The notes beneath the pieces were generated by a model. It worked only from the letters and a program-made list of their open reading frames with translations, was not told the origin of the DNA and ran no database searches. A stretch of 64,000 bases of DNA from Schistocerca nitens (taxonomy: Eukaryota > Arthropoda > Insecta > Orthoptera > Acrididae): contig NC_064622.1 of NCBI RefSeq assembly GCF_023898315.1, forward strand, positions 79,919,387-79,983,386, in the 5' to 3' direction. The position numbers were made by a program, and so were the translations under genes. Of this stretch, positions 9,057 to 20,396 are shown one piece after another. How positions within the stretch are numbered: position 1 is the first letter of the stretch; each line of letters begins with the position of its first letter.

Positions 9057-10397
9057 CGAGGGCAGTTAAATAAGTAATGCAACACATTTTTTTTCTCGGC
9101 CAATTTTGGTTGAAAAAACCGGAAATTTCTTGTGGAATATTTTCAAACATTCCCGCTTCGTCTCGTATAGTTTCATTGACTTCCGACAGGTGGCAGCGCT
9201 GTACGGAGCTGTTAAAATGGCGTCTGTAACGGATGTGCGTTGCAAACAATGGGCAGTGATCGAGTTTCTTTTGGCGGAAAACCAGGGCATCTCAGATATT
9301 CATAGGCGCTTGCAGAATGTCTACGGTGATCTGGCAGTGGACAAAAGCACGGTGAGTCGTTGGGCAAAGCGTGTGTCATCATCGCCACAAGGTCAAGCAA
9401 GACTGTCTGATCTCCCGCGTGCGGGCCGGCCGTGCACAGCTGTGACTCCTGCAATGGCGGAGCGTGCGAACACACTCGTTCGAGATGATCGACGGATCAC
9501 CATCAAACAACTCAGTGCTCAACTTGACATCTCTGTTGGTAGTGCTGTCACAATTGTTCACCAGTTGGGATATTCAAAGGTTTGTTCCCGCTGGGTCCCT
9601 CGTTGTCTAACTGAACACCATAAAGAGCAAAGGAGAACCATCTGTGCGGAATTGCTTGCTCGTCATGTGGCTGAGGGTGACAATTTCTTATCAAAGATTG
9701 TTACAGGAGATGAAACATGGGTTCATCACTTCGAACCTGAAACAAAACGGCAATCAATGGAGTGGCGCCACACCCACTCCCCTACCAAGAAAAAGTTTAA
9801 AGCCATACCCTCAGCCGGTAAAGTCATGGTTACAGTCTTCTGGGACGCTGAAGGGGTTATTCTGTTCGATGTCCTTCCCCATGGTCAAACGATCAACTCT
9901 GAAGTGTGTTGTGCTACTCTTCAGAAATTGAAGAAACGACTTCAGCGTGTTCGTAGGCACAAAAATCAGAACGAACTTCTTCTTGTTCATGACAATGCAA
10001 GACCTCACACAAGTCTTCGCACCCGAGAGGAGCTCACAAAACTTCAGTGGACTGTTCTTCCTCATGCACCCTACAGCCCCGATCTCGCACCGTCGGATTT
10101 CCATATGTTTGGCACAACGAAGGACGCAATCCGTGGGAGGCACTACGCGGATGATGAAGAAGTTATTGATGCAGTACGACGTTGGCTCCGACATCGACCA
10201 GTGGAATGGTACCATGCAGGCATACAGGCCCTCATTTCAAGGTGGCGTAAGGCCATAGCATTGAATGGAGATTACGCAGAAAAATAGTGTTGTGTAGCTA
10301 AAAGATTGGGGAATAACCTGGTGTATTTCAATGCTGAATAAAACAACCCCTGTTTCAGAAAAAAAAATGTGTTGCATTACTTATTTAACAGCCCTCG
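9057..10397 (+). mobile_element. Complete mariner transposon 1 (1341 bp)
   Basis: Terminal inverted repeats of about 39 bp (CGAGGGCAGTTAAATAAGTA against its complement at the right end, one mismatch) are flanked by TA at 9055-9056 and 10398-10399. A single intact transposase frame fills most of the element. Its structure is that of an autonomous mariner. Confidence 0.96.
9217..10287 (+). CDS. mariner transposase, intact (356 aa)
   Basis: This cut-and-paste transposase has a DD34D catalytic triad: D165 (TGDETWVHHFEPE), D259 (VHDNARPH) and D294 (SPDLAPSDFHMFG), with exactly 34 residues between the last two. The linker motif WVPRCLTE (126-133) corresponds to the mariner WVPHEL motif, and YSPDLAPSD is the family signature. 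The N-terminal 110 residues form paired HTH domains (STVSRWAKR; IKQLSAQLDISVGSAVTIV). The start is the ATG of MASVTDVRCK: an upstream in-frame ATG at 9106 would add 37 residues that overlap sequence next to the terminal repeat and have no family counterpart. There are no stops or shifts, and the stop lies 110 bp before the right end. It is about 50% similar by eye to the transposase at 56918-57982. Confidence 0.95.
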   Translation: MASVTDVRCKQWAVIEFLLAENQGISDIHRRLQNVYGDLAVDKSTVSRWAKRVSSSPQGQARLSDLPRAGRPCTAVTPAMAERANTLVRDDRRITIKQLSAQLDISVGSAVTIVHQLGYSKVCSRWVPRCLTEHHKEQRRTICAELLARHVAEGDNFLSKIVTGDETWVHHFEPETKRQSMEWRHTHSPTKKKFKAIPSAGKVMVTVFWDAEGVILFDVLPHGQTINSEVCCATLQKLKKRLQRVRRHKNQNELLLVHDNARPHTSLRTREELTKLQWTVLPHAPYSPDLAPSDFHMFGTTKDAIRGRHYADDEEVIDAVRRWLRHRPVEWYHAGIQALISRWRKAIALNGDYAEK

Positions 10398-10517
10398 TAT
10401 AAACCTCGCTTCAGTCAGGGAAGTTTGCTAATGTATAGAGCCGAAGAATACGTTTGAAGTAAGGAGTATTGATTCTGGAAGCGTAAGCGGTGAGTCGGGA
10501 AAGAAGTGGTCGCCAGG

Positions 10518-11405
10518 TGAAAAAAGTCATGGGATACCTCCTAATAGCGTGTCGGACCGCCTTTTCCCTGGCAAAATGCAGCAACTCAACATGGCAAGGA
10601 CTCAACAATTTTTTGGAAGTCTCCTGCAGAAATATCGAGCTATAGTAGCACTATAGACATCAATAATTGAGAAAATGTTGTTGGTGCAGGATTTTGTGCA
10701 CGAACTGTACTCTCGATTACGTCCAATAAATGTTCGATACAATTCGCGTCGGGCGGTCTGAGTGGCCAAACATTCACTTGAACTGTCCAGAATGTTCTTC
10801 AAACTAATTGTGAACAACGTGCCGCGTTGTGATCTATACACATTCCATCGTTCATTGGGAACATCAATGTGTGTTAAACGCCTCCAAGTAGCCGAACATA
10901 ACCGACACCAGTAAATGATTGGTTCACTTTGACCGGGGGACCCAGTCAATTGTAAATATGGACTCACGTAAATGTAAATATGGACGACGCAATTGTGGAG
11001 CTACCATCACCTTGGACAATGCTTTGTTGACAACTTGGGTCCATGGCTTCTCAGGGTCAACGATTCACTCTAAACCATCAGCTCTTACAGACTGAAATCG
11101 AGACTCATCTGACGAAGGCACGGTTTTCCGATCGTCTAGGTCCAAGCGATATGGTCAAGAGCCCAGGACAGCAACCGGGGGCCATGTCGTGCTCTTAGCA
11201 AAGGCACTCACGTCGTTGATTTGCTGCCATAGCCCATTAACGCCACATTTCACCGTACTGTCCTAGCGGATACATTCATCGTAAGTCCCACACTGATTGT
11301 AGATGTTGCTTGTCCGTTAGCTCTGACAACTCTATGGAAACGCCGCTAGTTTCTGTCGATAAGAGAAGGCTGCCGGCCGCTGCGTTGCCCGCAGTGAGAG
11401 GTGTG
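10518..11405 (-). pseudogene. Tc1-like element relic B
   Basis: Same family as relics A and C: GTCATGGGATACCTCC near 10529 is terminal-repeat-like, and 11030-11130 (TCCATGGCTTCTCAGGGTC, GACTGAAATCGAGACTCATC) lines up with relic A at 3050-3120. The minus-strand transposase frame is broken many times, and no frame over 121 codons survives. The region around 10690-10960 corresponds to the C-terminal catalytic half. Confidence 0.7.
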
Positions 11406-12465
11406 AGGTAACGGGCGAATTGTGGCACCCTGAAAATATTCCAAGTTGTCGTGGCCGCACGGGCCGCTCGTCAAAGCTGGGGCCCGCCAGCAAACACGTT
11501 GTGCCAAACATTAGCCGGACGAGAGGGGTAGCCCCAGCGCATGGGCCAGCCACGTTGCTGGGAATTCCACTGTGACGAGGACATTGCTTTGTGTCGATAA
11601 AGGAGATGTCCATGCCGGGAGAGCCAAAGATGGCGGACTTTGTGAAAACTCAATGGCAGACATTTCACAGTTCGTATAGAAATTAATAGTAGCCAGATGA
11701 ATCATGATACCTCAAAAAGAAACATGTACCCTACCATTCTTTGCACGACGATTCTGATGGTGTAATCAGATTTTCCATGTCTTTATTAGTTTAAAGTTTA
11801 GTATCTGACTGTAAATTATACAAGTAACACACAGCAACGAATTTCCAAAATATAAACGCTTCATCCGTTTTTGTCGATCGCCGTGTCCTTAGAAAGCTAT
11901 TAGTGTAAATCTAAATTGGTATGAATTACAGGCATGTAACTTGAATAGTACATGAGTTATTGGAGGTCAAACTGGTCGATTACTATCGATCGCGTCAGGC
12001 CATAAGTACTCCGCAGTTACACGAAAAAACGGTAGCAGCGTGCTTGTAAGTATATTTATTCATATGTGTGTTTGTTTATATCCGATGTATGCTATTCATG
12101 AAGAAACTGGTGTATTATTTTCTGCGTTTTAGAAAGCACAGGGACATTAGGCTCCTGGCCTACCTTTTGCTTCTTTTCTTTTGATATATGTTTCTTTAAT
12201 TGTTTATGTATTTAATAATGTGTGTTAGAGCGTGTTTATGGTCCAGCCGTAGGAATATTTATTTAATTTCAAGTTATTTAAAGTAAATCCAGTATTTAAA
12301 TGTAAATCCAGTATTTCGTATGTGTTTCAATATGTTTGTGAGTGTGCGTTGGCTTGGAGACATGGCGGGAGCGCTCTTTCCTACGGTAGGCGACTACCGA
12401 AGTCAGTGGAGAGCCTGGATGGAAGTGGGCAGGAGCATCGGGTCGCACAGGACAGGGGAGTACTG
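11406..12465. other. Unassigned DNA with a short tandem duplication
   Basis: No supported gene. A 19-bp direct repeat (GTAAATCCAGTATTTAAAT, then GTAAATCCAGTATTTCG) lies near 12285-12318. The part adjoining the LTR fragment (about 12320-12460) could be diverged LTR sequence, because it replaces the expected remainder of the 3' LTR. Confidence 0.4.
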
Positions 12466-12525
12466 ATTTTCATACAGTGCGCTACGTGGCGTTACCAATA
12501 TAAAAATCTAAACAGCCTACTTACA
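12466..12525 (-). mobile_element. 3' LTR fragment
   Basis: About 60 bp match the first bases of the LTR: GCTACGTGGCGTTACCAATA and AACAGCCTACTTACA on the plus strand. Left of 12466 the sequence no longer matches the other LTRs, so this LTR is truncated or mosaic. To its right TAGCCCCCATGCTCCCCAC is the complement of the polypurine tract. Confidence 0.8.
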
Positions 12526-12924
12526 TAGCCCCCATGCTCCCCACAAAAAATTTTACAAATTGTTTTAGGCAGTGGCCAATACAGATTTTAAAAAAAATTC
12601 ATAATTACAATAACAAAGAAATTAAATGCACATACTTATTGATACAATGTTGGTCAAAAGCTAAAATTTTCTCACAGTGCATACAGACAGTCCTGATCAT
12701 CCATTACAGTAAAATAGCAGTGTTTTTCTCAATGTCTGAGCAGCAAAGAAAATGCACACGGAAGTAGTAGATTTCCATGCAGTCTTGAAGAAGTATTGTT
12801 GTCCTTCCAACGGAAATCAGTGCTGACTCTTGACATGCAGACAGGTAATGGGCCACAACAGAGCAAACCAACCATAGAGTCAGTCGAAGTTTTGAAGAAT
12901 ATTGGTAGGCAGGTCATCACAGAG

Positions 12925-13065
12925 TAGGCCCATTGTAGTCCTGGTAGAGATTACGGTATTGGTGGGCCACCAGAGGTGCAGACCCACTATAGTCCTTGTA
13001 GAGATAATGGTATTGGTGGGCCATCAAAGATGCAGACCCACTGTAGTCCTTGTAGAGACGGCCAG
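12925..13065 (-). repeat. 54-bp tandem repeat, about 2.5 units
   Basis: Units starting near 12931, 12985 and 13039 repeat with an exact 54-bp step (CACTATAGTCCTTGTAGAGA in each). The step is a multiple of three, and the minus-strand frame 12917-13216 reads through it as an 18-residue repeat (LYKDYSGSA...MAHQY). Whether it is translated is unknown. Confidence 0.85.
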
Positions 13066-13319
13066 CAGCCATCTGTTGCAACTGTGCAGTTGCACAATCA
13101 CCATCGAAGAGTCTTGCGGACAATATAGCAAGTCCATAAACCACCACTTGTGCATTCACAAAGGTTTTGGAATTATCCTTGGAACCAGCAATGCTGTTAT
13201 CCAGTTCCTTGCTCAATTATTAACACACGTGCAAACACCAACAGTCCCTACTTCTCACATATTGTCCATATACTATGACCAACAGAAACGTGTGCAGTGA
13301 AATGTAACTTACAAGTTAC

Positions 13320-13754
13320 TTAATTTGATGAACTGGTGTCAATTACAATTTTATAACATAAGAATACAATAACAAAGGTACAAAATACATCATTAAAGAA
13401 CATAACAATACAGATAACATTCGTGGTAATGCAGGCTTTACAGAAGAATCGAAATAACATATACACCAGTGTTACAGGAATTATGATATAAGTAAATACA
13501 TAAAAAATCAGAATAACTTTTGAAACATCAACTTCACACATGAGCATTAAAACAAAACAGAATAAATAGTGTCTATACATCTTTACAGAGTAAATAACAT
13601 AGTATTTGAAAAATTCTACAACATAAATCTTATTAGCTAAACACTTAAAGACAGTAAAAAGACAAATACACAAGGGTACATAAACACATAGCGGAATAAT
13701 ACAAAAGGAAAGACAGGGTTCGTTTTCAGTGTGACATTTGGTACTGCAGTCCAA
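13320..13754 (-). CDS. Hydrophobic ORF in the env position (doubtful)
   Basis: A 144-codon frame lies on the coding strand downstream of pol, where some Gypsy elements carry a third gene. It is rich in F, Y, I, V and C with several runs long enough to span a membrane, but it has no signal peptide followed by an ectodomain, no cleavage site and no recognised domain. The plus strand here is strongly A-rich, which alone would produce such a composition on the complement. I consider chance at least as likely as coding. Confidence 0.2.
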   Translation of the reverse strand: MDCSTKCHTENEPCLSFCIIPLCVYVPLCICLFTVFKCLANKIYVVEFFKYYVIYSVKMYRHYLFCFVLMLMCEVDVSKVILIFYVFTYIIIPVTLVYMLFRFFCKACITTNVICIVMFFNDVFCTFVIVFLCYKIVIDTSSSN

Positions 13755-15654
13755 CCCAAAACTTCGTTCTGTAGATCTTTCCCCTTATTTCAACATTTGT
13801 TTCCACGAAAAAAAAATCGTATCCAAGCATGCTTTCTGTATTCTGTTCACATCCTCTTTCAAAATTCTTTTTTGACCAAACCATTTTCTTATAGCTTCCC
13901 AATGCATTTCTTCCAATTCATCACAACTCGTTCTCACATATAGCTTACCCCATCTTAAGCTAACTTAAATCTACTGACCTCAGATGCTAAACTAAGGGAC
14001 GAGGCAATGCAGCAGCACAAAACAATTAACACAAACAGCAAGGACAAAAAAAATGGAAATTGGCAAAGCAAGCTACAGTAAATCTAAATTACCAAGCAAA
14101 TGCAACATTACAACTAATATGAGCCAATGTGCAGCAACAAGAAAAATAAATCAGTAGTAAAACTAGCTTAACAGAGTAATACAAAGTGAAATTTAGTAGC
14201 ACTATGCCTGGAAAACAGCAGCAGCAAATGCAATAACTTATATCTAAACATGACAAAGTAAAAATGGCCATGTTTAATACCTATGTCGCATCTTAACACT
14301 AGAGTGATGCATCACCTTGACTTACTCTAGCAGATAAATTACCAACCTGTTAAAAAATAATTTTTGCAATTCCTGTGAAGGGAAATGTCTATTTGTGCTC
14401 TCTTTTCTACGAAAGTACACCATAAAATTATTCTTTACTGAGTCTGTAGACAGAAAATGTGATATTGGTACATCTATTAAATTTTATTTTAACCAATGCT
14501 GCTGCAGCTAGAAACTTGATATTAAACAAAATGAACAAACTCTCAACTAGAAAGACAATAGATGTAAAATGTTTCTCATCATTTCATTAGGCATTTTAGT
14601 AAATATCATAAATTAAAAGCTCCACAGTATAATAATATGTTTTCAAATTTGAGCGTGTCGTATTTGCGATGCTTTCTACAAAGAAATGTCAATAGCGAGG
14701 ATAATGGCCTCTTTTTTTTTCTCCACCTGTGCCTCTGAAAGGCACACACTAATGGCTTTTTTCCAGGCGATTGTCATGCAGCTGGGTGCCCACGACGCAT
14801 TACGTGAAGGTGGTCGGTGGTCACTTAACTTTCTTACCAAAATATTTACGACAGCAGTAACAGTCTCATATAAAAATTTCACAGGTCGAGAATTTGCGTT
14901 ACAAATGTGTAGAAACAAAATCCTATCAATGTAACAGAGTCGAAAAAATTTTCGGCGGCATTGTGATACATTCACGCATGTACACACATTTCATTACTCT
15001 TTAAAGTACGATACTCAGCTTATTGATCATAAACGTACCTCAACAGCATAATACACATCGTCATCGCAATAACAACATCATAACAGATCAATCACATCTC
15101 AGAATCGTCGCAGCTTCTTTCAATAATTTCAAGACCTCCAATCAAGTCATCTACCTCAAACGTACTTCAAAAATCATGATCCCTTACCAAATACATCATT
15201 CTAAGCTCTCATATTATCACAATGGTTCCGAAAAAATATGAACAGTTCACAAAGTACAGACAAAATACAATTTCATAAGTGTGAAATTATCCAACTGTGT
15301 AATTGCGTAAACCTGTGTCACTGACATAAAAAAATTTTTGTTTCTCTGTTAAGTAATCAGATAGCTGTGTAATTCTGTGTTGGAGAAATATGGTACCGAT
15401 GTGTAAAGTTGTATAAGCAAATACCATATTATCTAGGGCTCCTTGTGCTTGCCACACACATGGTACACAAAGTAAGTGTGTACCCCCCTGAGGATAAATG
15501 TAATTATACCCTCAGGTGTTACAGATTACAGCAATGGAATGAAATGTATCATGGAAAACTTTCTTTGTAATTCAAAAATCTTGAAAAATAAATGGTTTAA
15601 GTACGAAATTAATCACTCAAATGCGTGTCCTGTAGCGCTAAATGTGCGTCTTGC
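13755..15654. other. 3' non-coding region of the Gypsy-type element
   Basis: A-rich sequence between the candidate env-position ORF and the LINE/SINE insertion. Only short, unsupported frames occur. It probably belongs to the retroelement, because it continues between pol and the 3' LTR. Confidence 0.5.
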
Positions 15655-15667
15655 TGTAAGCATATGG

Positions 15668-15871
15668 GCCGGCCGCGGTGGTCTAGCGGTTCTAGGCGCT
15701 CAGTCAGGCACCGCGCGACTGCTACGGTCGCAGGTTCGAATCCTGCCTCGGGCATGGATGAGTGTGATGTCCTTAGGTTAGTTAGGTTTAAGAAGTTCTA
15801 AGTTCTAGGGGACTTATGACCACAGATGTTGAGTCCCATAGTGCTCAGAGCCATTTGAACCATTTCATTTT
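15668..15871 (+). mobile_element. tRNA-derived SINE with 13-bp target-site duplication
   Basis: TGTAAGCATATGG is present at 15655-15667 and 15872-15884. The head has an A box (GTGGTCTAGCGG) and a B box (GGTTCGAATCC); the body is the common family sequence (CCTTAGGTTAGTTAGGTTTA), ending GAGCCATTTGAACC. It lies at the 5' edge of the LINE fragment. Confidence 0.95.
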
Positions 15872-15884
15872 TGTAAGCATATGG

Positions 15885-16915
15885 AGTGTCAGACCAATTG
15901 TGTGATTGGATTGAGGAGTTCCTAGATAACAGAACACAGCATGTCATACTCAGTGGAGAGAAGTCTTCCGAAGTAAGAATGATTTCAGGTGTGCCGCAGG
16001 GGAGTGTGATAGGACCGTTGCTATTCACAATATACATAAATAACCTGGTGGATGACATCAGAAGCTCACTGAGGCTTTTTGCAGATGATGCTGTGGTGTA
16101 TCGAGAGGTTGTAACAATGGAAGATTGTACTGAAATGCAGGAGGATCTGCAGCGAATTGACGCATGGTGCAGGGAATGACAATTGAATCTCAATGTAGAC
16201 AAGTGTAATGTGCTGCGAATACATAGAAAGATAGATCCCTTATCATTTAGCTACAAAATAGCAGGTCAGCAACTGGAAGCAGTTAATTCCATAAATTATC
16301 TGGGAGTAGGCATTAGGAGTGATTTAAAATGGAATGATCATATAAAGTTGATCGTCGGTAAAGCAGATGCCAGACTGAGATTCATTGGAAGAATCCTAAG
16401 GGAATGCAATCCGAAAACAAAGGAAGTAGGGTACAGTACGCTTGTTCGCCCACTGCTTGAATACTGCTCAGCAGTGTGGGATCTGTACCAGATAGGGTTG
16501 ATAAAAGAGATAGAGAAGATCCAACAGAGAGCAGCGCACTTCGTTACAGGATCATTTAGTAATCGCGAAAGCGTTACGGAGATGATAGATAAACTCCAGT
16601 GGAAGACTCTGCAGGAGAGACGCTCAGTAGCTCGGTACGGGCTTTCGTTAAAGTTTCGAGAACATACCTTCATCGAACAGTCAAGCAGTATATTGCTCCC
16701 TCCTACGTATATCTCGCGAAGAGACCATGAGGATAAAATCAGAGAGATTAGAGCCCACACAGAAGCATACCGACAATCCTTCTTTCCACGAACAATACGA
16801 GACTGGAATAGAAGAAAGAACCGATAGAGGTACTCAGGGTACCCTCCGCCACACACCGTCAGGTGGCTTGCGGAGTATGGATGTAGATGTAAATGTAGAC
16901 GTAGAAGATAATTCT
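15885..16915 (+). pseudogene. 5'-truncated LINE, reverse transcriptase C-terminal half
   Basis: One frame from 15886 to 16827 encodes RT motifs: SGVPQGSVIGPLLFTIYINN, then FADDAVVY (YADD-type active site), then the thumb and C-terminal region (YLGVGIRSDLKWNDHI; QQRAAHFV). A single TGA at 16177-16179 interrupts it where relatives read tryptophan (CREWQLNLN), a TGG to TGA change. The 3' end is a GATGTA-type repeat at about 16875-16910. The family resembles the jockey/CR1 type of non-LTR element; the exact clade is uncertain. The endonuclease and the first RT motifs are missing. Confidence 0.88.
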
Positions 16916-17625
16916 GTGGAACTGTCGTAGTTATCGTCCTCTGTAAGCAAAGTTCTGCTCAAGTCAATGTACTTACCTCATCATAAACGAAAGTGAAATG
17001 CTTTGCGTATAGATATCGCAGTTATTACGTACCTTACCGTGATCAAGAAAGTACTATAATGTAACGTATTGTTGTGCTACGAAAAAGGCTGTCTCATTGT
17101 AGCTATTCCACAAAAGTTACTACTAAAACATGTTTTACTTTCCATAATAATACAGAAAAACTGTGCAGATACAAAACAGATACAGCGCAAAAGCAATAAC
17201 ATAAATTGTGTCACTCATTAGTAGCGTCGTGATATAATCGTGTAGCTGTCAAATAAACTAACCACTGTGTCATCTGATATCTCTCAAAAAGTACTTTAAA
17301 TCCAGAATGTATTTTCAAATAAACCAAAATGATGCATTAAAATCTCATTAGCAGTAGCGGTAAATGTTCTAAGTATGGTGAGCCTTATGGTCGTTACGTA
17401 ATCGTGCCACTAATAAGCAAGAATGTACACACACAATAACACTGTGTCGTCTGTTCACTATAACAATGCATTTGTAATTACTGTCTAAAAATGTTCCCTA
17501 GGTTCTAGACTGGATAGTTAACTTCAAAACATTGTTGCATGTTAACAGTTTCTAAGTGTGACACAGAGTACTAGTAACGTGAAGTGAAACATTTTATAGT
17601 AAAGACTAAATTAAAAAAAAACAGA
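16916..17625. other. Non-coding region downstream of pol
   Basis: Sequence between the LINE tail and the end of integrase, read on the minus strand. No gene recognised. Confidence 0.45.
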
Positions 17626-17907
17626 TTATCTCTCAATAAACGGTTTTACATGTGAAATGTGGTGCAATCCTTTACTCTTCCTAGTACGCAGAGTTTCAAC
17701 TTCAACGCAATTATCATGTGGTATACGTCGGATTCTGTAAGGTCCATTGTAAATCAGAAAGAATTTGTGACTCAAGTGTTTCTTCTTATGTGACAATGAA
17801 TGAGCTTTACTGAGAACTTTCTGACCAATATATAATTTCTTTGCATTTGCTTTACCGTGTAGTTTTCTCCTTTTGTCTGATGCAGATTTTATATTTTTAA
17901 TAGCCAA
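17626..17907 (-). pseudogene. Integrase C-terminal domain (Gypsy-type)
   Basis: The frame contains a GPY/F-like module: KLYIGQKVLSKAHSLS followed by FFLIYNGPYRIRRIPHDNCV. This domain contributes to DNA binding and integration in Gypsy integrases. It is separated from the catalytic core by a frame change near 17910, so it was originally one polypeptide with the next frame upstream. It ends with a stop at 17626, giving the natural end of pol. Confidence 0.8.
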
Positions 17908-17912
17908 ATCAA

Positions 17913-19049
17913 TTATGTCTTTGTGTCGAAGTTTACGTGTATTCGGGAAAGGTACAATCTCTCGATTCTGTTCGGTGGTTCTTCATTCTTCAGTACAAGA
18001 GTAGGTGGTAAAGCAGTGGAGTCATGAGGCATTTCATTCAGCACATTTTGAAATAAGTGTAAATATCTGTCCCAATGCTGATGCTTTCTGTGACAATAAA
18101 GTCTGCAAAGCTTATTGATTTCTTTCATAATCCGTTCAGACGGGTTACAATGTGGTGAGTACAATGAAATAAAAACAGGTTTGATTTTTTGGTTCCGAAG
18201 CATGCGTGACCAAACAGCAGATCTGAATTGCAGTCCGTTATCTGAAATGACTTTAGCAACGTGGCCATCTTCACGTAAGAAATTTTTAACAAAGGCGTTG
18301 GATACAGACCGTCCAGTGGATTTACGTAACGGAGTGAAAGAAACAAATTTTGAAGTAAGTTCAACAGCGACGAGAACGTACGAAAATCCATTCGATGTTC
18401 TCACAAGGGATCCCAAGAGATCAACAGCAGCAAATTCTTTTAATTTAGAAGGAATGATAGGAAACAACGGAGCACGATGTGAGATAGTAGATGGTTTCGC
18501 CTTTTGACAAAGTTTCCAAATAGAAGAGACTCTTCGAATTCTCTTTTCCATAGTGTTAAAATAACAAGTCGTTCGAAGAATATGATAACATTTTCGTGGA
18601 CCAAAATGTGCGTAGCTGAAATGAATGTACCAAATGAGCTTATTAAGAAAATCATCTGGAATGCAAAGTACCCATAGCTTGTCATCAACAGTGCAGCGTT
18701 TGTAGAGTATGTTGTTTCTAACCAGATAATAATGCCGAATATGAGTGTGCGTCTTTTCATGCCACTTACTTTTGATGTCTCTCCAAATCGGATCTTTATC
18801 TTGCTCATGAGCAATGTCGTTTAAAGATGTGGTGATGAAGTTTTCAAAGGCGACTTTCTGAATGTAAAGAATACTGAAATTTTTCTCGAGGTTGCCTTCT
18901 GTGTTACTTTTCTCAAGCCCAGCCGGTGCGCGTGACAGTGCGTGCGCAACAATGTTCTCCTTGCCGGGAATGTAGACTATTGTGAAGTGGAATTCTTGCA
19001 GAAACAATGCCCAACGTTTTAACCTGTCATGATTAAATTTTGAAGACAT
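17913..19049 (-). pseudogene. RNase H end plus integrase core (Gypsy-type)
   Basis: Residues 1-42 are the end of RNase H and the tether (RWALFLQEFHFTIVYIPGKE, HALSRAP). Residues about 138-185 are the HHCC zinc region, degenerate because the first cysteine is replaced by serine (SSIWKLCQKAK). The catalytic core has D210 (FAAVDLLG), D270 (VISDNGLQF) and E305 (CNPSERIMKE); the D-E gap is 34 residues against the usual 35, suggesting a one-codon loss. Integrase inserts the retroelement cDNA into the host chromosome. The frame is 378 codons, the longest uninterrupted part of this pol. Confidence 0.9.
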
Positions 19050-19146
19050 AAGAAATTGTAATGCACGATGATCACTGTATACTTTTAGTGCTTACCAGAA
19101 AGAAAGAAACGGAATTTGTTAAATGCCCAAACGATAGCTAAAGTTT

Positions 19147-19446
19147 CTAATTCAGTAACGGAATAATTTTTTCTGATTTTGTTAGCACTCGGCTAGAAAA
19201 AGCAATGGTTTTCTGAACAGTAGTGTCATTTTCTATGGCTTCTTGAAATAAATGGGCACCAAAACCGACTTTAGAAGAATCCGTACTAAGGCAGAAAGCG
19301 TGTGACAGATCTGGATGAGCTAGTATTGCCGCGTTAAGTAGCGATTCTTTCAAAGAATTGAATTCCAACTGTGCTTGTTCGTCCCAGTTCCAAATAGTAT
19401 TTTTTCCAGTGAGAGAACAAAGTTTTGGTGTAACTAGAATTTGCAT
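19147..19446 (-). pseudogene. RNase H domain, N-terminal part (Gypsy-type)
   Basis: The frame reads through the RT-RNase H connection (WNWDEQAQLEFNSLKESL) into the RNase H start (CLSTDSSKVGFGAHLFQ), where D of STDSS is the first catalytic aspartate, and on to FSSRVLTKSEK. A stop and frame change follow before 19049. The overlapping frame 19334-19627 holds the end of RT (VKFLGHIISSEGIQPDPEKL). Confidence 0.85.
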
Positions 19447-20390
19447 ATTCAGAAAACGACGGTAAAAATTTACGAGACCTAGAAAACTGCGGACTTGTTT
19501 TTTTTGTGGATGGAACTGGAATGGCTCTGATTGCTTCTAACTTTTCAGGATCCGGCTGAATGCCTTCAGAAGAAATAATATGTCCCAAAAACTTCACCTT
19601 TGTCCTACCGAATTCAGACTTTTCCAAGTTAACTGTAATTCAGATTCTGCAAAAATACGTAACAAACTGTTGAGGTTGCGATTATGTTGTTCCCATGAAG
19701 TTTCTGCTATCAGAATATCGTCCACATATAAGGTGATGTGACGTATTAAGAACTCAGGTAATATGGAATTTAGCCCGCGAATGGATGCTGCCGAAGAAAT
19801 GTTGAAACCAAAAGGAAGTTTCCGAAATTGATAACAAACGCCAAAACAAAGAAAAGCTGTGTATTTTCTACATTCTGGATGAAGTTCGATCTGATAAAAG
19901 CTGGATCTGAGATCAATAGAAGACAACAGTTTTACACCATTAAAATTTTGAAGTTCTTCCATCGTTTGCGGCCTGTCTATTTCAGGAATAATGATAATGT
20001 TGATTTGTCTCGAATCTAAGACAAGTCTGATCGATCCATTTTTCTTCTCAACAACATGTAATGAATTGTTGTAAGAGCTTACTGCAGGCTCAATAATGCC
20101 CTCGTCAAGCATAGATTGTATTTCTGTTCTAACACGGTCCCTATAATGTGCTGGAATTACGTATGGTCTAACACAAAATTTAGTATGCTCACAAACACGA
20201 ATTTGGTATTGAAATCCCTTGATTGTTCCTGTTTTGTGAGTAAAAACTGTGGAATGTGCTTGTAAAATCTCAAGGTCCTGCCTATCAGTGTCATTACAAT
20301 TATCAATTGTTTGGATTTTATTCTGAATTAACTTATTAGTTTCAAATATGTCGTCGATATCATCCCTGTCAGTACTTGCAGAGTGATTGT
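19334..20390 (-). pseudogene. Reverse transcriptase (Gypsy-type)
   Basis: The frame 19594-20112 gives RT motifs in order: GSIRLVLDSRQIN, SSIDLRSSFYQIELHPE, LPFGFNISSA and the active site LYVDDILI (YVDD at about 19717-19728). Coding similarity extends upstream to about 20390 (PYVIPAHYRDRVRTEIQSM) in the same strand. A frameshift near 19600 moves the thumb into the frame 19334-19627. RT copies element RNA into DNA. Confidence 0.9.
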
Positions 20391-20396
20391 TAGTGT

